From NCBI GenBank assembly GCA_029216955.1, contig JANAVB010006998.1:3621451-3685450 (forward strand): a stretch of DNA of 64,000 nucleotides, written 5' to 3'. The stretch is from Iris pallida (Eukaryota > Streptophyta > Magnoliopsida > Asparagales > Iridaceae). Positions 1 to 9,846 of this stretch are shown here, piece by piece (within the stretch, counting starts at the first letter, position 1; each line of letters starts with the position of its first letter). A program made the translations under genes and the position numbers. Below the pieces are notes generated by a model. It saw nothing but the letters and a program-made list of their open reading frames with translations. It did no database searches and was not told where the DNA came from.

Positions 1-290
1 AAAGAGTATAAAAAAAGGAAAAAAAAGACAACCATTTGAATAACCAGTAAATTTTTAAGCTAAAGAAGGACCACAGATTCTTAATTTACTAGCTCACGAC
101 TATCAAAGTTGGTCAAATATAATAGATGTATAGAAATATTATTAGTAGGAGAGTATTATAGATCAACATATAATATGGAACCAGAAGAATATTTAGATAC
201 TTAGAGACCTATTTAGGAGAAAGTATAAGAGCCATGTGTGAAGCCTTTAAAAGTACCAAGGTAACAAATTATAATAGCTTAATAACACTA
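1..290 (+). pseudogene. Endogenous caulimovirid remnant, upstream part of coat-protein region (copy A)
   Basis: This AT-rich sequence is the same as 22915-23197, which continues an endogenous pararetrovirus reading frame from further upstream. Short in-frame stretches near 190-285 resemble the start of a Caulimoviridae capsid domain. Stops and indels between frames show it is not expressed. It ends exactly at the left end of an LTR element, and the viral sequence resumes after that element at 3528. The genus cannot be fixed from this piece. Confidence 0.6.
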
Positions 291-774
291 TGTCATGCAC
301 AAAAGTTTACGCCCCACCAAGACGGACTTGCATCAGTCCCTATGGACCAGGGTTATGTAGGAAGCTTCCAAAATTTTCTAGAAGATGGTGGAATCCTCTG
401 GAAGATAGTATAATCTTCATGAAGACTCATGATCTTTCTAGATGCTCTAGAAGCTTCCTTGAAAATATCTAGGCCCGAGAATATTCTTAGAATAATCCCT
501 GGAATATGCTAGTTCCAAAAGCTACCTGTAAGCCATATGGGCACTATAAATAAGTAGGAGACCTCATTTGTTCCTCACCACCCAAAGTTATACTCTTTTT
601 CTAGTATCGTGAAGTTTTTATACTTCCAATCTCTCTTTTTTTGCTCCATAATATTCTTAATATCTCCTTAGCGATCTAACTAAGCGGGTTTGGGAAGGCT
701 GCCACGGGTCTTCGAGTATGAAGCTTGTGTACTGCACGGGTTAAAGTGTAGCCTAAAATACTAAGTCTGTAATA
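291..774 (+). repeat. 5' LTR of gag-protease element (copy A)
   Basis: The 484-bp repeat matches 3047-3527. Shared landmarks are the TGTCAT start, GGACTTGCAT, the repeated CTAGAAG motifs, a TATAAATA box and a final segment beginning CTAAGTC. The last bases have drifted from ATGACA to GTAATA. Confidence 0.93.
545..552 (+). promoter_or_regulatory. TATA box in 5' LTR of gag-protease element
   Basis: TATAAATA lies in the second half of the LTR and is conserved in the 3' LTR (3299-3306) and in both LTRs of copy B (23452-23459, 26196-26203). It is the likely U3/R promoter. Transcription would start a few tens of bases downstream. Confidence 0.6.
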
Positions 775-788
775 AGTCGTATCAGAGA
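775..788 (+). promoter_or_regulatory. Primer binding site, tRNA-iMet type, degenerate
   Basis: The sequence just after the 5' LTR contains GTATCAGAG, the core of the plant initiator-Met site TGGTATCAGAGC. The leading TGG is altered to TCG. The position directly after the LTR supports the call. Confidence 0.75.
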
Positions 789-805
789 GAAGGTCGGTTG
801 GTGAC

Positions 806-1960
806 ATGTCGACATCCGAGAACGTCCAGGAGGGACCCGCATTGCCTAAGGAGGGGCACGCCAAGACGCATAAGAGGGGCAAGAGTAAGGAGTCTACGGT
901 GGAGCGTAGCCTCACCGGTCTTGCAGAGCATATTGGGGTCTTGGAGACAGGTTTGAAGGACATGGAGATGCGCATGGGCCCCGTGGAGCAAAGCAACACG
1001 AGGCTAGAGGAGTACTTCGATGGGCTAGAGAGCGACGTTGCTTCATCCATGGGAGCAATTCCAAGAGATCTGATCCGCACTTGAGGAGGAGCTCAAAGGA
1101 CATCGTACGAAGATTAAGGACTTGCGTAGGAAGGTCCAAGACTACGAGGAGCTAAAGATCGTGGTCAAGAGTTATGGAGAACTCAAGACCAAAGTTGTCA
1201 TATTGGAGAAAGCCTTTGCAAACAGAGGACCTTTGAGTAGAGAGGCACCGAGGAGACGGAATATCTCCGAGCCGAAATCCTTCAGCGAGATGCGAGATGC
1301 CAAAGAAGTTGAAAACTTTTTTTAGAATATGGAGCGATACTTCAAGGCCTTGTACATCAACGATGACACCGAGAAGATGGATATTGCTTCACTTTACTTC
1401 ACCTGCGATGCTATGTTGTGGTGGCATCCAAGGTGTATGGAAGCCGAGAAGGGTTTGTGCTCGATAGAGACTTGGAAGGATCTCAAGAAGGAGATCAAGT
1501 CTTACTTTTATCCGGAGAATATAGAGTTTGCAGCGAGGCGGAGCTTACGAAAACTCAAGCATACCGGGATGATCAATGAGTACATCACAGAATTTATACG
1601 CTTGATGCTCGCAATATCTAGCATGGGCGAGGATGATCGTTTATTCTTATTTCTCGTTGGACTCAAACTGTGGGCGTCTTAAGAATTATAGTGACAGAGG
1701 ATACAAGACTTAAAAATTACTGTAGTAGCAATCGAGCGGCTCGTGGAGTACATGTGGGGTGACAACGATGCCGAGGCCAAGCCAAAGTCCACCAAAGGAA
1801 ATGATGGAGGAGAGTAAGCGAGCTCTCCTAAAGAGCATCCGTCCGAGCGAAAGAAGCACAAGAGGGCCCAATTCGAGCGAGTTGTTTTGTACTTCATATG
1901 CGGAGAGAATCATTTTGCTCGGGATTGTCTAAAAAAGAGCAAGCATGTTAGCGTCATCTA
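806..1960 (+). pseudogene. gag: gag pseudogene (capsid and zinc knuckle), copy A
   Basis: The N-terminal frame (806-1084) is charged and helical. After a frame change, 1122-1682 carries the retrotransposon gag domain, with SEPKSFSEMRDAKEVENFF, then NMERYFKAL, LWWHPRCMEAEKG, WKDLKKEIKSYF and FIRLMLAISSM. This pattern is typical of chromovirus gags. A TAG at 1323-1325 stands where relatives have the Trp of the FLWNMERYF-type motif. An extra T near 1680 shifts the frame in copy A but not in copy B. A zinc knuckle follows at about 1888-1935. Its first cysteine is Tyr (YFICGENHFARDC), so it cannot bind zinc normally. The gene would have packaged RNA into virus-like particles, but this copy is dead. 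Confidence 0.88.
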
Positions 1961-2104
1961 AAGCGAGGAGGTGGAGGATAAAGAGTGCAAAATGGGAGCG
2001 CACATGGGAGCGTTGCGCTTACTCAATGCCATGAAGATCAAGTCTGCTGTGTCAAGGACTCCGAACATGGAGCTCATGTATATTGACATGGGTTCATTAG
2101 CATA

Positions 2105-2535
2105 AGCACACGGGCATTAGTTGACATGGGCGCCACTCATAACTTCATATCAGGTACGGAGGTCCGTCGCTTGGGTCTAGCCTTGGAGGAAGATTCGAGC
2201 ATGATGAAGCCGATCAATATGGAGGTGTGCCCCGTGCAGGGTGTAGCCAAGGGGGTCCGCATAGTGGTAAAAAATTTGTCGGGTGTTGCCAATTCTACTT
2301 TTACATTGCTGGATAACCTCAAGATGATACTGGACATAGATTTCCTTATCGCGGCTAAGGTGATTCTGATGCCACATATGGGAGTTGTCGGCCTTATGGA
2401 GGAAGGCTCATTGTACATGGTAAAAGTTGTACGAGACAAGCCTTTGAAGGGGAGAGCTATCTCTGCTACTTAGCTCAATAAGGGTGGCAAAATGGGGATG
2501 ATATACATAATAGTGCTCGAAAAGAGAAAAGCTTC
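2105..2535 (+). pseudogene. Retroviral-type aspartic protease pseudogene, copy A
   Basis: The frame reads RALVDMGATHNFISG, where relatives have the active site DTGATHNF. The Thr codon ACG has become ATG, so the catalytic triad DTG is DMG. The downstream part carries the expected fold signature (RRLGLALEED, VQGVAKGVRI, MILDIDFLIAAKVILMP, MEEGSLYMV). A TAG at about 2471 replaces the Gln of the usual AMQL-like motif, a C-to-T change. Beyond it, a short stretch resembles the start of the protease-RT linker before similarity is lost. The protease would have cut the Gag polyprotein. Loss of both the active site and the frame makes it non-functional. Confidence 0.85.
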
Positions 2536-3046
2536 GAGGAGGAAGGCCTTTCGTATAAGACTAAAAGTGTTGCAAAGGGGCGTCCCAATGAGCCACTTAC
2601 GCTGAGGGAGGTGGATCGTGCTACCAAGCGGGGCACGAGCACGGAGAAGAATATCATGGACTGTACAGTGGCAGAGACGTTAATGTGGAGTAATTCGCAC
2701 AAGGTGTTGCTCAAAGCTCATGGGGGACATTCGGGTCGACAGGCTTACAAGGGGACTCGCATGAATGAAGGTATGCTTAACCATGTGCAGCCACGAGATG
2801 GAGGGATAGATGACTCGATAGCCCGTACGAGATTCGTTATTTGCCAAGGAGGGCACAGACTAAGGCCAGAGTTGGTGCGGTAAACCAATTTGCTTTCGAT
2901 CTTGAGAAAAAATAGGCAAAGGGAAGCATCGCACGAGACGCACAAAGGAGGGATAATGCGTAATGACCATGCCTATAGGGGTGGACATCATCTTGAGACT
3001 TGGTGCACCCGTCGACGAGGGCGACGATGAAACAGGTGGAGGAGAA
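2536..3046 (+). other. Residual internal region with polypurine tract, no pol
   Basis: No RT, RNase H or integrase motif is visible in this 0.5 kb. An open frame at 2611-2883 matches no family I recognise. The purine run AGGTGGAGGAGAA at 3034-3046 lies against the 3' LTR and is the likely plus-strand primer. The region looks like the fused edges of a large internal deletion. Confidence 0.7.
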
Positions 3047-3527
3047 TGTCATACACAAAAGTTTGTGCCGTACCTAGACGGACTTGCATAGCTCTTTACG
3101 GGCCAGGGTTATGTTGGAAACTAGTGAAATTTTTTAGAAGATGATAGAATCCTCTGGAAGATAATGGAATCTTCATGAGACTCATGATTTTCTAGATGCT
3201 CTAGAAGCTTCCTTGGAAATATCTAGGCCCAAAAATATTCCTAGAATAATCCCTGGAATATTCTAGTTCCAGAAGCTTCTTGTAAGCCCTATGGACACTA
3301 TAAATAAGTAGGAGGCCTCATTTTTTCCTCACCACCCAAAGTTGTAATCTCTTTCTAGTATAGTAAAGTTTTTATACTTCCACACTCTCCCTTTTGCTCC
3401 ACAATATTCTCAATATCGCCCTAGCGATCTTGCTAAGTGGGTTCGAGAAGGCTAGCACGGGTCATCGAGTAGGAAGCTTATGCACAGCACGGGTCGAAGT
3501 GTAGCCTAAAACACTAAGTCCATGACA
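3047..3527 (+). repeat. 3' LTR of gag-protease element (copy A)
   Basis: The 481-bp partner of 291-774 runs from TGTCATACAC to CATGACA. It carries its own TATAAATA at 3299-3306. The following ACTA matches the bases before the 5' LTR. Confidence 0.93.
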
Positions 3528-4330
3528 ACTAGGAGCTAATCCCTATAATTTTGTAAATAAAATCCGTAGTCTAGCCACCGGAGAGGATCCTAATTCAGGT
3601 CATATTGGAGTACAAAAAGATACAACAAGATAGTTGGAAAAACTAAGTATATACAAATGAAAATATATTAAACAATTCTTATATGATTATTTTTATTATA
3701 CATGTATATCTGGATTAGGAGACAAATTATTTAGAAAACTTCCAGGAGCTTTAGGAGTAGAAATAGCAGATAAGTGGAAGGAAGAACCTAGTATAAAAGA
3801 AAACCCCCAAGATTATCCTTGGACTATAGGCCAAAGAATTCAACATATTACAAAAATGTTAAAGGAAAATGTACAAAAATATAAATACGAAAGCAATTGA
3901 AACATTCAAATTATGGGTTTTGTAAATAAATATATATATCGTAGATATATGGAGCTTGTGATAGATAGAACAAAGAATATAAAAATAAAAATAAAATCAA
4001 TAAGGGATATTATTCAAGGAAAAATTATTACCTTTGAAAATTTAATAGAAAGAAACCTTATCTTGACCCAAAAAACATGTTCGAAAATTTAAACCTAATA
4101 TACTTTATAAAAATAAATTAGAATGCTTCATTTGTGGAAGCCAAGAACATTTGAGTTGAACCTTCCCTAAAAGAATGAACAATGAATAAACATGATAGAA
4201 ATAGCACATTAGTAGAATGCACTAATGAAGATTTAATTAATATAGATGAAACGGTACCTGATACTGAATCTATATATTCTTTTCTCTCTTTAGAAGATCA
4301 ATTGGGAATATATATATTTTTATTATTTTT
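3528..4330 (+). pseudogene. Endogenous caulimovirid coat-protein remnant (copy A)
   Basis: Broken frames resume the viral sequence interrupted at 290. Short recognisable pieces include GLGDKLFRKLPGA, KYIYRRYMELV and KLECFICGSQEHLS. The last is the CX2CX4H start of the CCHC knuckle typical of pararetroviral capsid proteins. A TGA falls just after the His and the final Cys is missing. An acidic tail near 4200-4290 fits the C-terminal region of such capsids. Several stops and frame changes show long decay. No protease, RT or RNase H of the virus follows. The family call is Caulimoviridae, but the genus is not resolved. Confidence 0.72.
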
Positions 4331-4459
4331 CTCTGGCGCCAATGTCACTGGCGCCTTTTTTTTTTAGCTAGCGCCAATCCTGTTTATTGTAAATATCCTA
4401 AAATTGCCCTATATATATATATATCTGTGTGTATATACATATACACAAATACACAAATA
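4331..4459. other. Junction between viral remnant and Tat element, short (TA)n
   Basis: The stretch holds two GGCGCC palindromes nine bases apart, an oligo-T run and a short (TA)n/(TG)n tract. Viral similarity ends here and the Tat 3' region begins. No LTR terminus or target duplication is visible, so this is an illegitimate break that removed the Tat 3' LTR. Confidence 0.5.
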
Positions 4460-4840
4460 TTGGAGTATAAATATGACCAGTATGGCCAGTTCAATGCTGC
4501 AAGTGAGGCACGTGCTGCCTCGAAGAACAGGTCGGGTGCACAAATTACTGAGAAGTACAATCACATTGCACAGATCAAGAACGAGATCGCCCAGCTGGAA
4601 GCTGACTTGAGGGAGGCGACATCTGAACAGGAGGATTATTTGTCCCAGGCTACCATGACTGCCACCATTTCTGCTCGTTTAGAAGAACAGCTAGCGAAGT
4701 TGGAGGAGGAGCATCAGAGTCTGATCCTCTTTGAAGATGAAGCTGCTCGCCAAGAAGCGGCATGTCGCCGAGCTACTGTTAAGTCTGAAGCCGAAATCGT
4801 GGCTTTGAGGGACAACATAAACCGTCAATGTATCCCATAG
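4460..4840 (+). pseudogene. Antisense coiled-coil ORF of Tat element, C-terminal fragment (copy A)
   Basis: An open frame on the strand opposite to pol encodes about 126 residues rich in Ala, Glu, Gln and Lys (IAQIKNEIAQLEADLREA, ARLEEQLAKLEEEHQSL). The heptad-like spacing predicts a long coiled coil. It ends at TAG 4838-4840. An antisense ORF between integrase and the 3' LTR is known in Tat/Retand elements, and the position here fits. The N-terminal half is missing at the viral junction. The function of such ORFs is unknown. Confidence 0.6.
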
Positions 4841-4965
4841 ATTTTTGTAACTCTTTTTTTTGTCGTCATGCCTCTTGTACCTTTTTTCTGTCTCTTGATA
4901 GACGTTGAAGTACAAAATAAAGAATCTTTTCAGAAGTGAATGTGGTTTTGTGAAATATCGATGCT

Positions 4966-5405
4966 AGAGGTAATATGGACGTAGCAAGGATATTTCTCTT
5001 AGGTATTCTGCTGGAGAATTATGATGTGGACCTATTATCCATTTTATATTCAAATTATTCGAATATAGATAATAAGTTGAAATGAAGCTGGTAGTAGAGG
5101 TAATATGGACGTTTAGCAGAGAATGTTCTATATCTGACCAGAGGTAATATGGACGTGGAAAGATATATAACATTAGGGGGGAATGGATAATTCAGAGGTA
5201 ATATGGACCTGATTATCCTTGATGAATGCTTTGCTCAGAGGTTATATGGACGTGGCAAAACATTTAATAATTCTACTGGGGAAATAATTATCATAAAACA
5301 ATTCAGAGGTAATAGGGACGTGACTTGTTTTCGTCAAACTGAGTTTGGACGGAGTCAAAAACGGGAATAATTCTACTGGAAAAATATTTAGAGGACCTAT
5401 TATCG
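4966..5405. repeat. Interspersed 17-bp motif array in Tat 3' region (copy A)
   Basis: Six close copies of AGAGGTAATATGGACGT start at 4966, 5096, 5140, 5194, 5237 and 5305. Inverted relatives (GGACCTATTAT) lie near 5028 and 5393. A second motif, TTCTRCTGGRGAA, recurs near 5005, 5272 and 5371. Spacing is irregular (43 to 130 bp). The array lies between integrase and the antisense ORF. Confidence 0.85.
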
Positions 5406-5515
5406 AGGACATATTCAAGACTCTTGAAAAATGGATAATAGTTAGATAGTTTTTCGAATCATATAGACATCGCACTGTACATTTACATGACTGAACATAT
5501 GTAACATTATGTAGA

Positions 5516-6680
5516 TTACACATAGTATTTCTTTAGGAACTTGCCGTTGATAGACATCATGAACAAGTCACCACCGGACTTGGATAGCCGGTACACACCG
5601 TTTGAATACACTGATTCTATGATGAAAGGACTTTTCCATTTAGGATAGAATTTTCTTTTTGTTTTGTGCGTCATGACCATTGGTCTTCTCACTACTAAGA
5701 CCAGATCGCCAACTTGGAAGATCCTTTCTTTCACTTTTTTATTGAAGGCTCTGGAAAGGCGTGCTTGGTATAGCTCAATGCGCTGCTGAGCTAACAAGCA
5801 TTTTTCGTCTAGTACTTCGAACTCCGGGAGTCGCAGACGGTAGATTTCTTCGGTAGTCAACTCGCTGGCTATGGCTACTCGAAGAGAAGTAATCTGGATT
5901 TCTAGGGGAAGAACTGCTTCGCTCCCATAAACCAGAGAGAATGGTGTACTGGCTGTTGGAGTCCAGACCGTTGTACGATAGGCCCATAGACATTAATCGT
6001 GCTTCTCGTTCCATTCGCGCTTGTTTGAAGACACGAACTTCTTGTAAAGTTTTATGATAGTTTTGTTGAAGGCTTCTGCTAGCCCGTTAGCCGCTGGATT
6101 ATAGGCAGTAGAGGCTACATTCTGGATTCGATTCTTATCACAGAACCGATAGAATGCATGGCTTACAAACTGTGGACCATTATCATGGACGATCCTACGA
6201 GGTAGGCCGAAGCGATAGATGACGTGATGTTTGATAAAACTGATCACGTTGACGTCTTCACTTCAGTGAGCGATATAGCTTCCACCCATTTAGAGAAGTA
6301 ATCGGTTATAGCTAGGATGAACCGATGTCCTTTATAGGATGGCAGGCTGATTGGTCCTATGACGTCCATAGCCCCAGGCTTCAAAACGGCCAAGATGCTG
6401 CCGTTGGGTATAGAAACTCTAAAGTTTGATGAATGAAATCGATGTGGAACTGGCAACCTCTATACTTTTTTGTATATTCAACAACATCTGCTATCATTGT
6501 GGGCCAGTAATAGCCCATTCGTCTGAGGTGATCTTGTAGTTTGGGGCCTGGTTGTCGTGCACCATAAACTCCATTTTGAGCCTCTCGGAGTGCATGTTTG
6601 GCTTCTGTGTTTGATAAGCAACGTAACAGCAGCCCATCGTAAGAGCGTCGGTACAATATTTTGGTAGTTGTGTCATAGTA
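5516..6680 (-). pseudogene. pol: Integrase pseudogene of Tat element (copy A)
   Basis: The frame is split into several pieces by small indels that copy B lacks. Relative to copy B there is one base missing near 6247 and extra A bases near 6370 and 6384. Recognisable parts are the core (MDVIGPI; IVHDNGPQFVS; NGLAEAFNKT) and the C-terminal domain (FQVGDLVLVVRRP, INGKFLKKYY). See the copy B entry for domain details. Confidence 0.88.
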
Positions 6681-6839
6681 AAATCTGAGGGATCACCTTT
6701 GGATGGATACTGCTTCCTACGGGTCCTCGGGAAGGATTCCATAGACGGCATAGTCTATAAAGGAAAATCTTTAATCTTTAGCATCGATGCTTGTTTCGTT
6801 GTGTAACTGTGATGAATATGCAAGAAATCTTTCACAAAA

Positions 6840-7310
6840 ATAATTCTCGACCAGACAATATGATCGACTGCTGAGTATTGGTTGGAACGGTCAAGGAAGC
6901 AGCGAGACCGGCTTGAGCATCTGCTTCTATATTATATAGTTGAGGCACGTGCTCGATGAAGAATCCAGCGAAAGTAGACGCCAACTCGATTGTTGCACTG
7001 TGGTAGGGGATGAGATCTTCGTGACGAACTTCATATTCTCCTCAGACCTGACTAACTATTAGCTTGGAATCGCCGTAAGCTTTTAGATAGTCAACTCCCA
7101 GTTGCTTCGCCAGCTGTAAGCCGATTAATAAAGCATTATAGTTAGGCCATGTTGTTGGTGCATGGTTCTACAAGAGAATATGCACGGTATATAACCAAAT
7201 GATCAGGTGATACGAGCACGACACCTACTCCGGCCACAATATTTCCTTAGGTCCTGTTCTAGATGCACCGTCAAAGAACATTTGTCATATGGGGATTCTT
7301 CAGCTGCAGT
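6840..7310 (-). pseudogene. pol: Second (archaeal-like) RNase H of Tat element (copy A)
   Basis: Broken frames match 29735-30205. They include a FFDGAS-like start, a GVGVVLVSPD strand, NNMA/YNALL and AYGDSKLIVSQV. This extra RNase H between RNase H1 and integrase is a hallmark of the Tat lineage. One base more than copy B near 7141 gives a different frame break. Confidence 0.75.
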
Positions 7311-7343
7311 GTTAGACTCCACCACTTTGTCGAGGATTTTGTC

Positions 7344-8883
7344 TTAGAGTTTGGACAATTGCGGTACCGGATGAGCTGCTAGAAAATCAGCTAATGCTTG
7401 GCCTTTTACTGCCTTCTGAGAAACGAAGATCATATCGTATGGAGTCAATAGCATTGCCCATGTAGCTAAACGAGAATTGAGAGAGCCCAATTTTGTCCTG
7501 AGTATTCTGAGAGGGTTGACTTTAGATATAATATGGCTAGTCTTCCCAGACACATAGTACCGTATCTTCTGGATGGCAAATACTAGTGCAAGACATTCCT
7601 TCTCCACCGGTGTGTATCTGTGCTCGATACCCACCATTGTACGGCTGAGGTAGTAGATTGCCTGTTCATGGCCTCCTTCGTTCTTCTGAGCCAATAGGAC
7701 ACAAAAAGAATGGTCCATAGCGCGGACATATAGTAAAAAAGGCTTTCCCATTATTGGAGCTACCATACTGGAGGGCTTGTAAGGTACGCCTTGATGTCGT
7801 CGAATGTGCGTTGACATTGTTCAGTCCAGACGAAAGATACGCCTTTCTTCATGAACTGAGTGAACGGTTGACACCTTATAGAGAGGTTTGAAGTGAATCG
7901 TCTGATGTAGGCTAGCCTTCCTTGTAGTCCGTGTAGCTCTTTGAGGTTTCTTGGAGGATTCATATCGATGATAGCCTTCACTTTCTCCAGGTCCAGATGT
8001 ATACCCTTTGAAGTGATGACGAAACCAAGGAACTTGTCGCTGGAGACTCCCAGAAAAGACTTGGTTGGATTCATCTTGAGTTGGTGTGCACGCATTAGTT
8101 CGAACACCGTTCTCAAGTCTTAGAGGTGGTTGCCCTTGAGATAACTTTTGACTGCGACATCATCTACGTAGCACTCCACAGTTTTATGGAAATGATCACA
8201 ATAAATTGTGTCATGGCTCGCTGGTATGTCGCCCCTGCATTCTTCAATCCGAAGGGCATCACCGTATAGCAGTATACCCCCAACGGTGTTTGAAAAGATG
8301 TGTGCTTTTCGTCGTTGGGGAACATCTTTATCTGGTTGTAGCCTGAGAACCCATCCATGAAGGACATCCACTCGAAACTGCAAGTATTGTCAATCATTAC
8401 ATCGGTGATCGGTAAAGGGAACTTGTCCTTCGGGCATGCAGAGTTCAAGTTACGGTAGTCGATGCAGACTCGAACTTTACCGTTCTTTTTTATGACAGGA
8501 ACGATGTTGGCAACCCAGCCTGGGTGCTGTTTCTCACGAATGAATCCACTGGCAATGAGCTTCTTGACTTTATTTTTGATAGCTTTCATGACGTCTGGTC
8601 GGAATCGTCGTTGTTGCTGCTTCACTGGCTTAGCTTTAGACGAAATGTATAGGCGGTGCATGGCAACTGTAGGATCCAAGCCTGGTATGTCTTCATAGCT
8701 CCATGCGAAGACGTCGATGTATTCTCTTATAAGCTGTATAAGAGATTGGCGTTCATCGTCAGATAGACTTTTGCTGATGAAGATTGGTTTGAAAGATGCT
8801 TCATCTCCTAGATTGACTTGGATGACTTCGTCTTCGGTAGGTGGTTCCCGTTGTTCGAAGCGCAGCTCCCACCTAGTATCCAT
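7344..8883 (-). pseudogene. pol: Reverse transcriptase and RNase H of Tat element (copy A)
   Basis: RT lies at 8883-7760 and RNase H at 7817-7344. The FAWSYEDIPGLDP linker, VRVCIDYRNLN, MPFGLKNAGATYQRAM and ECYVDDVAVKS motifs place it in the Tat lineage. One missing base at about 8211 shifts the frame just before the YVDD box, where copy B reads through. A TAA at about 8120 (NHL then stop then DLRTVFE) is shared with copy B and so predates the duplication. Confidence 0.92.
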
Positions 8884-8987
8884 CTTTTGAGCCTATTGTT
8901 CAAGCTCAATTGATTGGACATCGTCTGTAATTGATCGGCAAAAACCATGTTGACGGACAGTTGCTTAAACATGTCACCGATGCTGGA

Positions 8988-9000
8988 NNNNNNNNNNNNN
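8988..9000. other. Assembly gap (13 N)
   Basis: The gap lies between the Tat protease-RT linker region on the left and the middle of an LTR of element X on the right. Both flanks show extra small indels relative to their other copies (31840-31889 and 15221-15420), which suggests unpolished contig ends. Confidence 0.98.
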
Positions 9001-9832
9001 TGACGCGGGGCCGCGCGGGTCGACGGGAGCGCCGGGAAGCGGCTCGTCGCGCTGGAAAGGGGCGTCGGCCTCGGGAAAACTCGGCCAGTGTCGCCGGAGG
9101 ATCGAGAAGGGATCGCCGGAAATAATTGATTTGGAAAGAGGATGAAGAAGATGGTGATGGTGTGAAAAAAATGATGAGAAAAGCCCCTTTTATAGGAATA
9201 GGTAGAAGGTTACCATTTAAGAAGATGGAGTGCCATCCTGCTTGATGGTCGGCCGGTTATGGAAGGCGAGGGGTCGACGGTGGGGAAGAAGAAGAAAACT
9301 TCTTCGGTTCACAAAGGCCACTCACAGCACCCAACACTAAGAAGAATGAAAAGGCATTGAATGTTTTCTTCATCAGACACTTAATATATGTCATTCATAC
9401 CAAGTAGTATAGACTTATGGGTTGAGACACGATGGGTTTGAAACCCATTCAGATTATAGGTTAGCCATAATGGCTTGGGTTAGGTCCAATTGGACTTAGA
9501 AAAATAATGAGTTTGGGCCAGGATTGAAACTAATGGCCAAGCAATGGTTTCAATAAAATTTAAAGGCTTTGGGCTAGGAAATTTTAGACAACTAAAATAT
9601 TTTTAAGGAAATATTATTTATAAATTTTTGTACATTTTATAAATATTTTATGTTCAAATTTGGGTTCAATCCGGCTGACATGCCAAAAATCCAGTTTAAC
9701 TATTTGGAAAATAATTTACTCTTAAATAAATATTATTAACATCTAACATTATTCTAAAGAAAAATTTATTGCTAACAAATTTTATTTAGCAAATAAAAAA
9801 ATTAGAAGTAAACTAAAAATACGGGTTTCACA
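9001..9832 (-). repeat. 3' LTR of element X, partial
   Basis: The segment matches 15221-16081 but is shorter through many one-base deletions, most dense next to the gap. On the minus strand it starts TGTGAAACCCG at 9832. The TATAAAAG box (9184-9197) is kept. The rest of the LTR, over 2 kb, should lie in or beyond the gap. Confidence 0.88.
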
Positions 9833-9846
9833 ACCTTCCCTCCTTA
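9833..9846 (-). promoter_or_regulatory. Polypurine tract of element X
   Basis: On the minus strand TAAGGAGGGAAGGT lies directly before the LTR start TGTGAAACCC. It is preceded by GAGGACGAAATTT, a sequence common at this point in Del/Tekay elements. The same arrangement occurs at 16082-16095. Confidence 0.8.

Larger units (their letters stand above)
291..3527 (+). mobile_element. Non-autonomous Ty3/gypsy element with gag and protease only (copy A)
   Basis: This is a complete short LTR retrotransposon of 3.24 kb. Its LTRs (291-774 and 3047-3527) start with TGTCAT and end in TGACA in the 3' copy. A tRNA-iMet-like primer site follows the 5' LTR, and a purine tract precedes the 3' LTR. ACTA flanks both sides (287-290 and 3528-3531) and is the likely target-site duplication. 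Inside are a chromovirus-like gag and an aspartic protease. No reverse transcriptase, RNase H or integrase is visible, so it must have depended on another element. The arrangement recalls the TR-GAG class of plant elements plus a protease. It sits inside endogenous pararetrovirus sequence. The two LTRs differ at roughly one position in eight to ten by eye, which indicates an old insertion. Confidence 0.9.
1..8987. repeat. Large duplication, copy A (of 22915-31889)
   Basis: This whole segment aligns collinearly with 22915-31889. The same elements occur in the same order with matching breakpoints. Differences seen by eye are mostly one- to three-base indels, with a few substitutions (for example near positions 414, 749 and 7359). 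The copy begins at the window edge, so its left limit is unknown. It stops at the N gap at 8988. The nested gag-protease element inside it has two clearly diverged LTRs, while A and B are almost the same, so the duplication is far younger than the insertion or is an assembly artefact. Confidence 0.93.
4400..8987 (-). mobile_element. Tat-lineage Ty3/gypsy element, 3' part (copy A)
   Basis: On the minus strand this carries RT, RNase H, a second RNase H, integrase, a repeat-bearing 3' region and an antisense ORF, in Tat order. It is the same copy of the element as 27226-31889. The left end is broken in the junction with the virus and the right end is cut by the assembly gap, so no LTR is present. 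Confidence 0.9.

Noticed and set aside
4966..5405. CRISPR-like array of repeats and spacers
   Set aside because: Repeats are degenerate, irregularly spaced and in both orientations, inside a plant retrotransposon.
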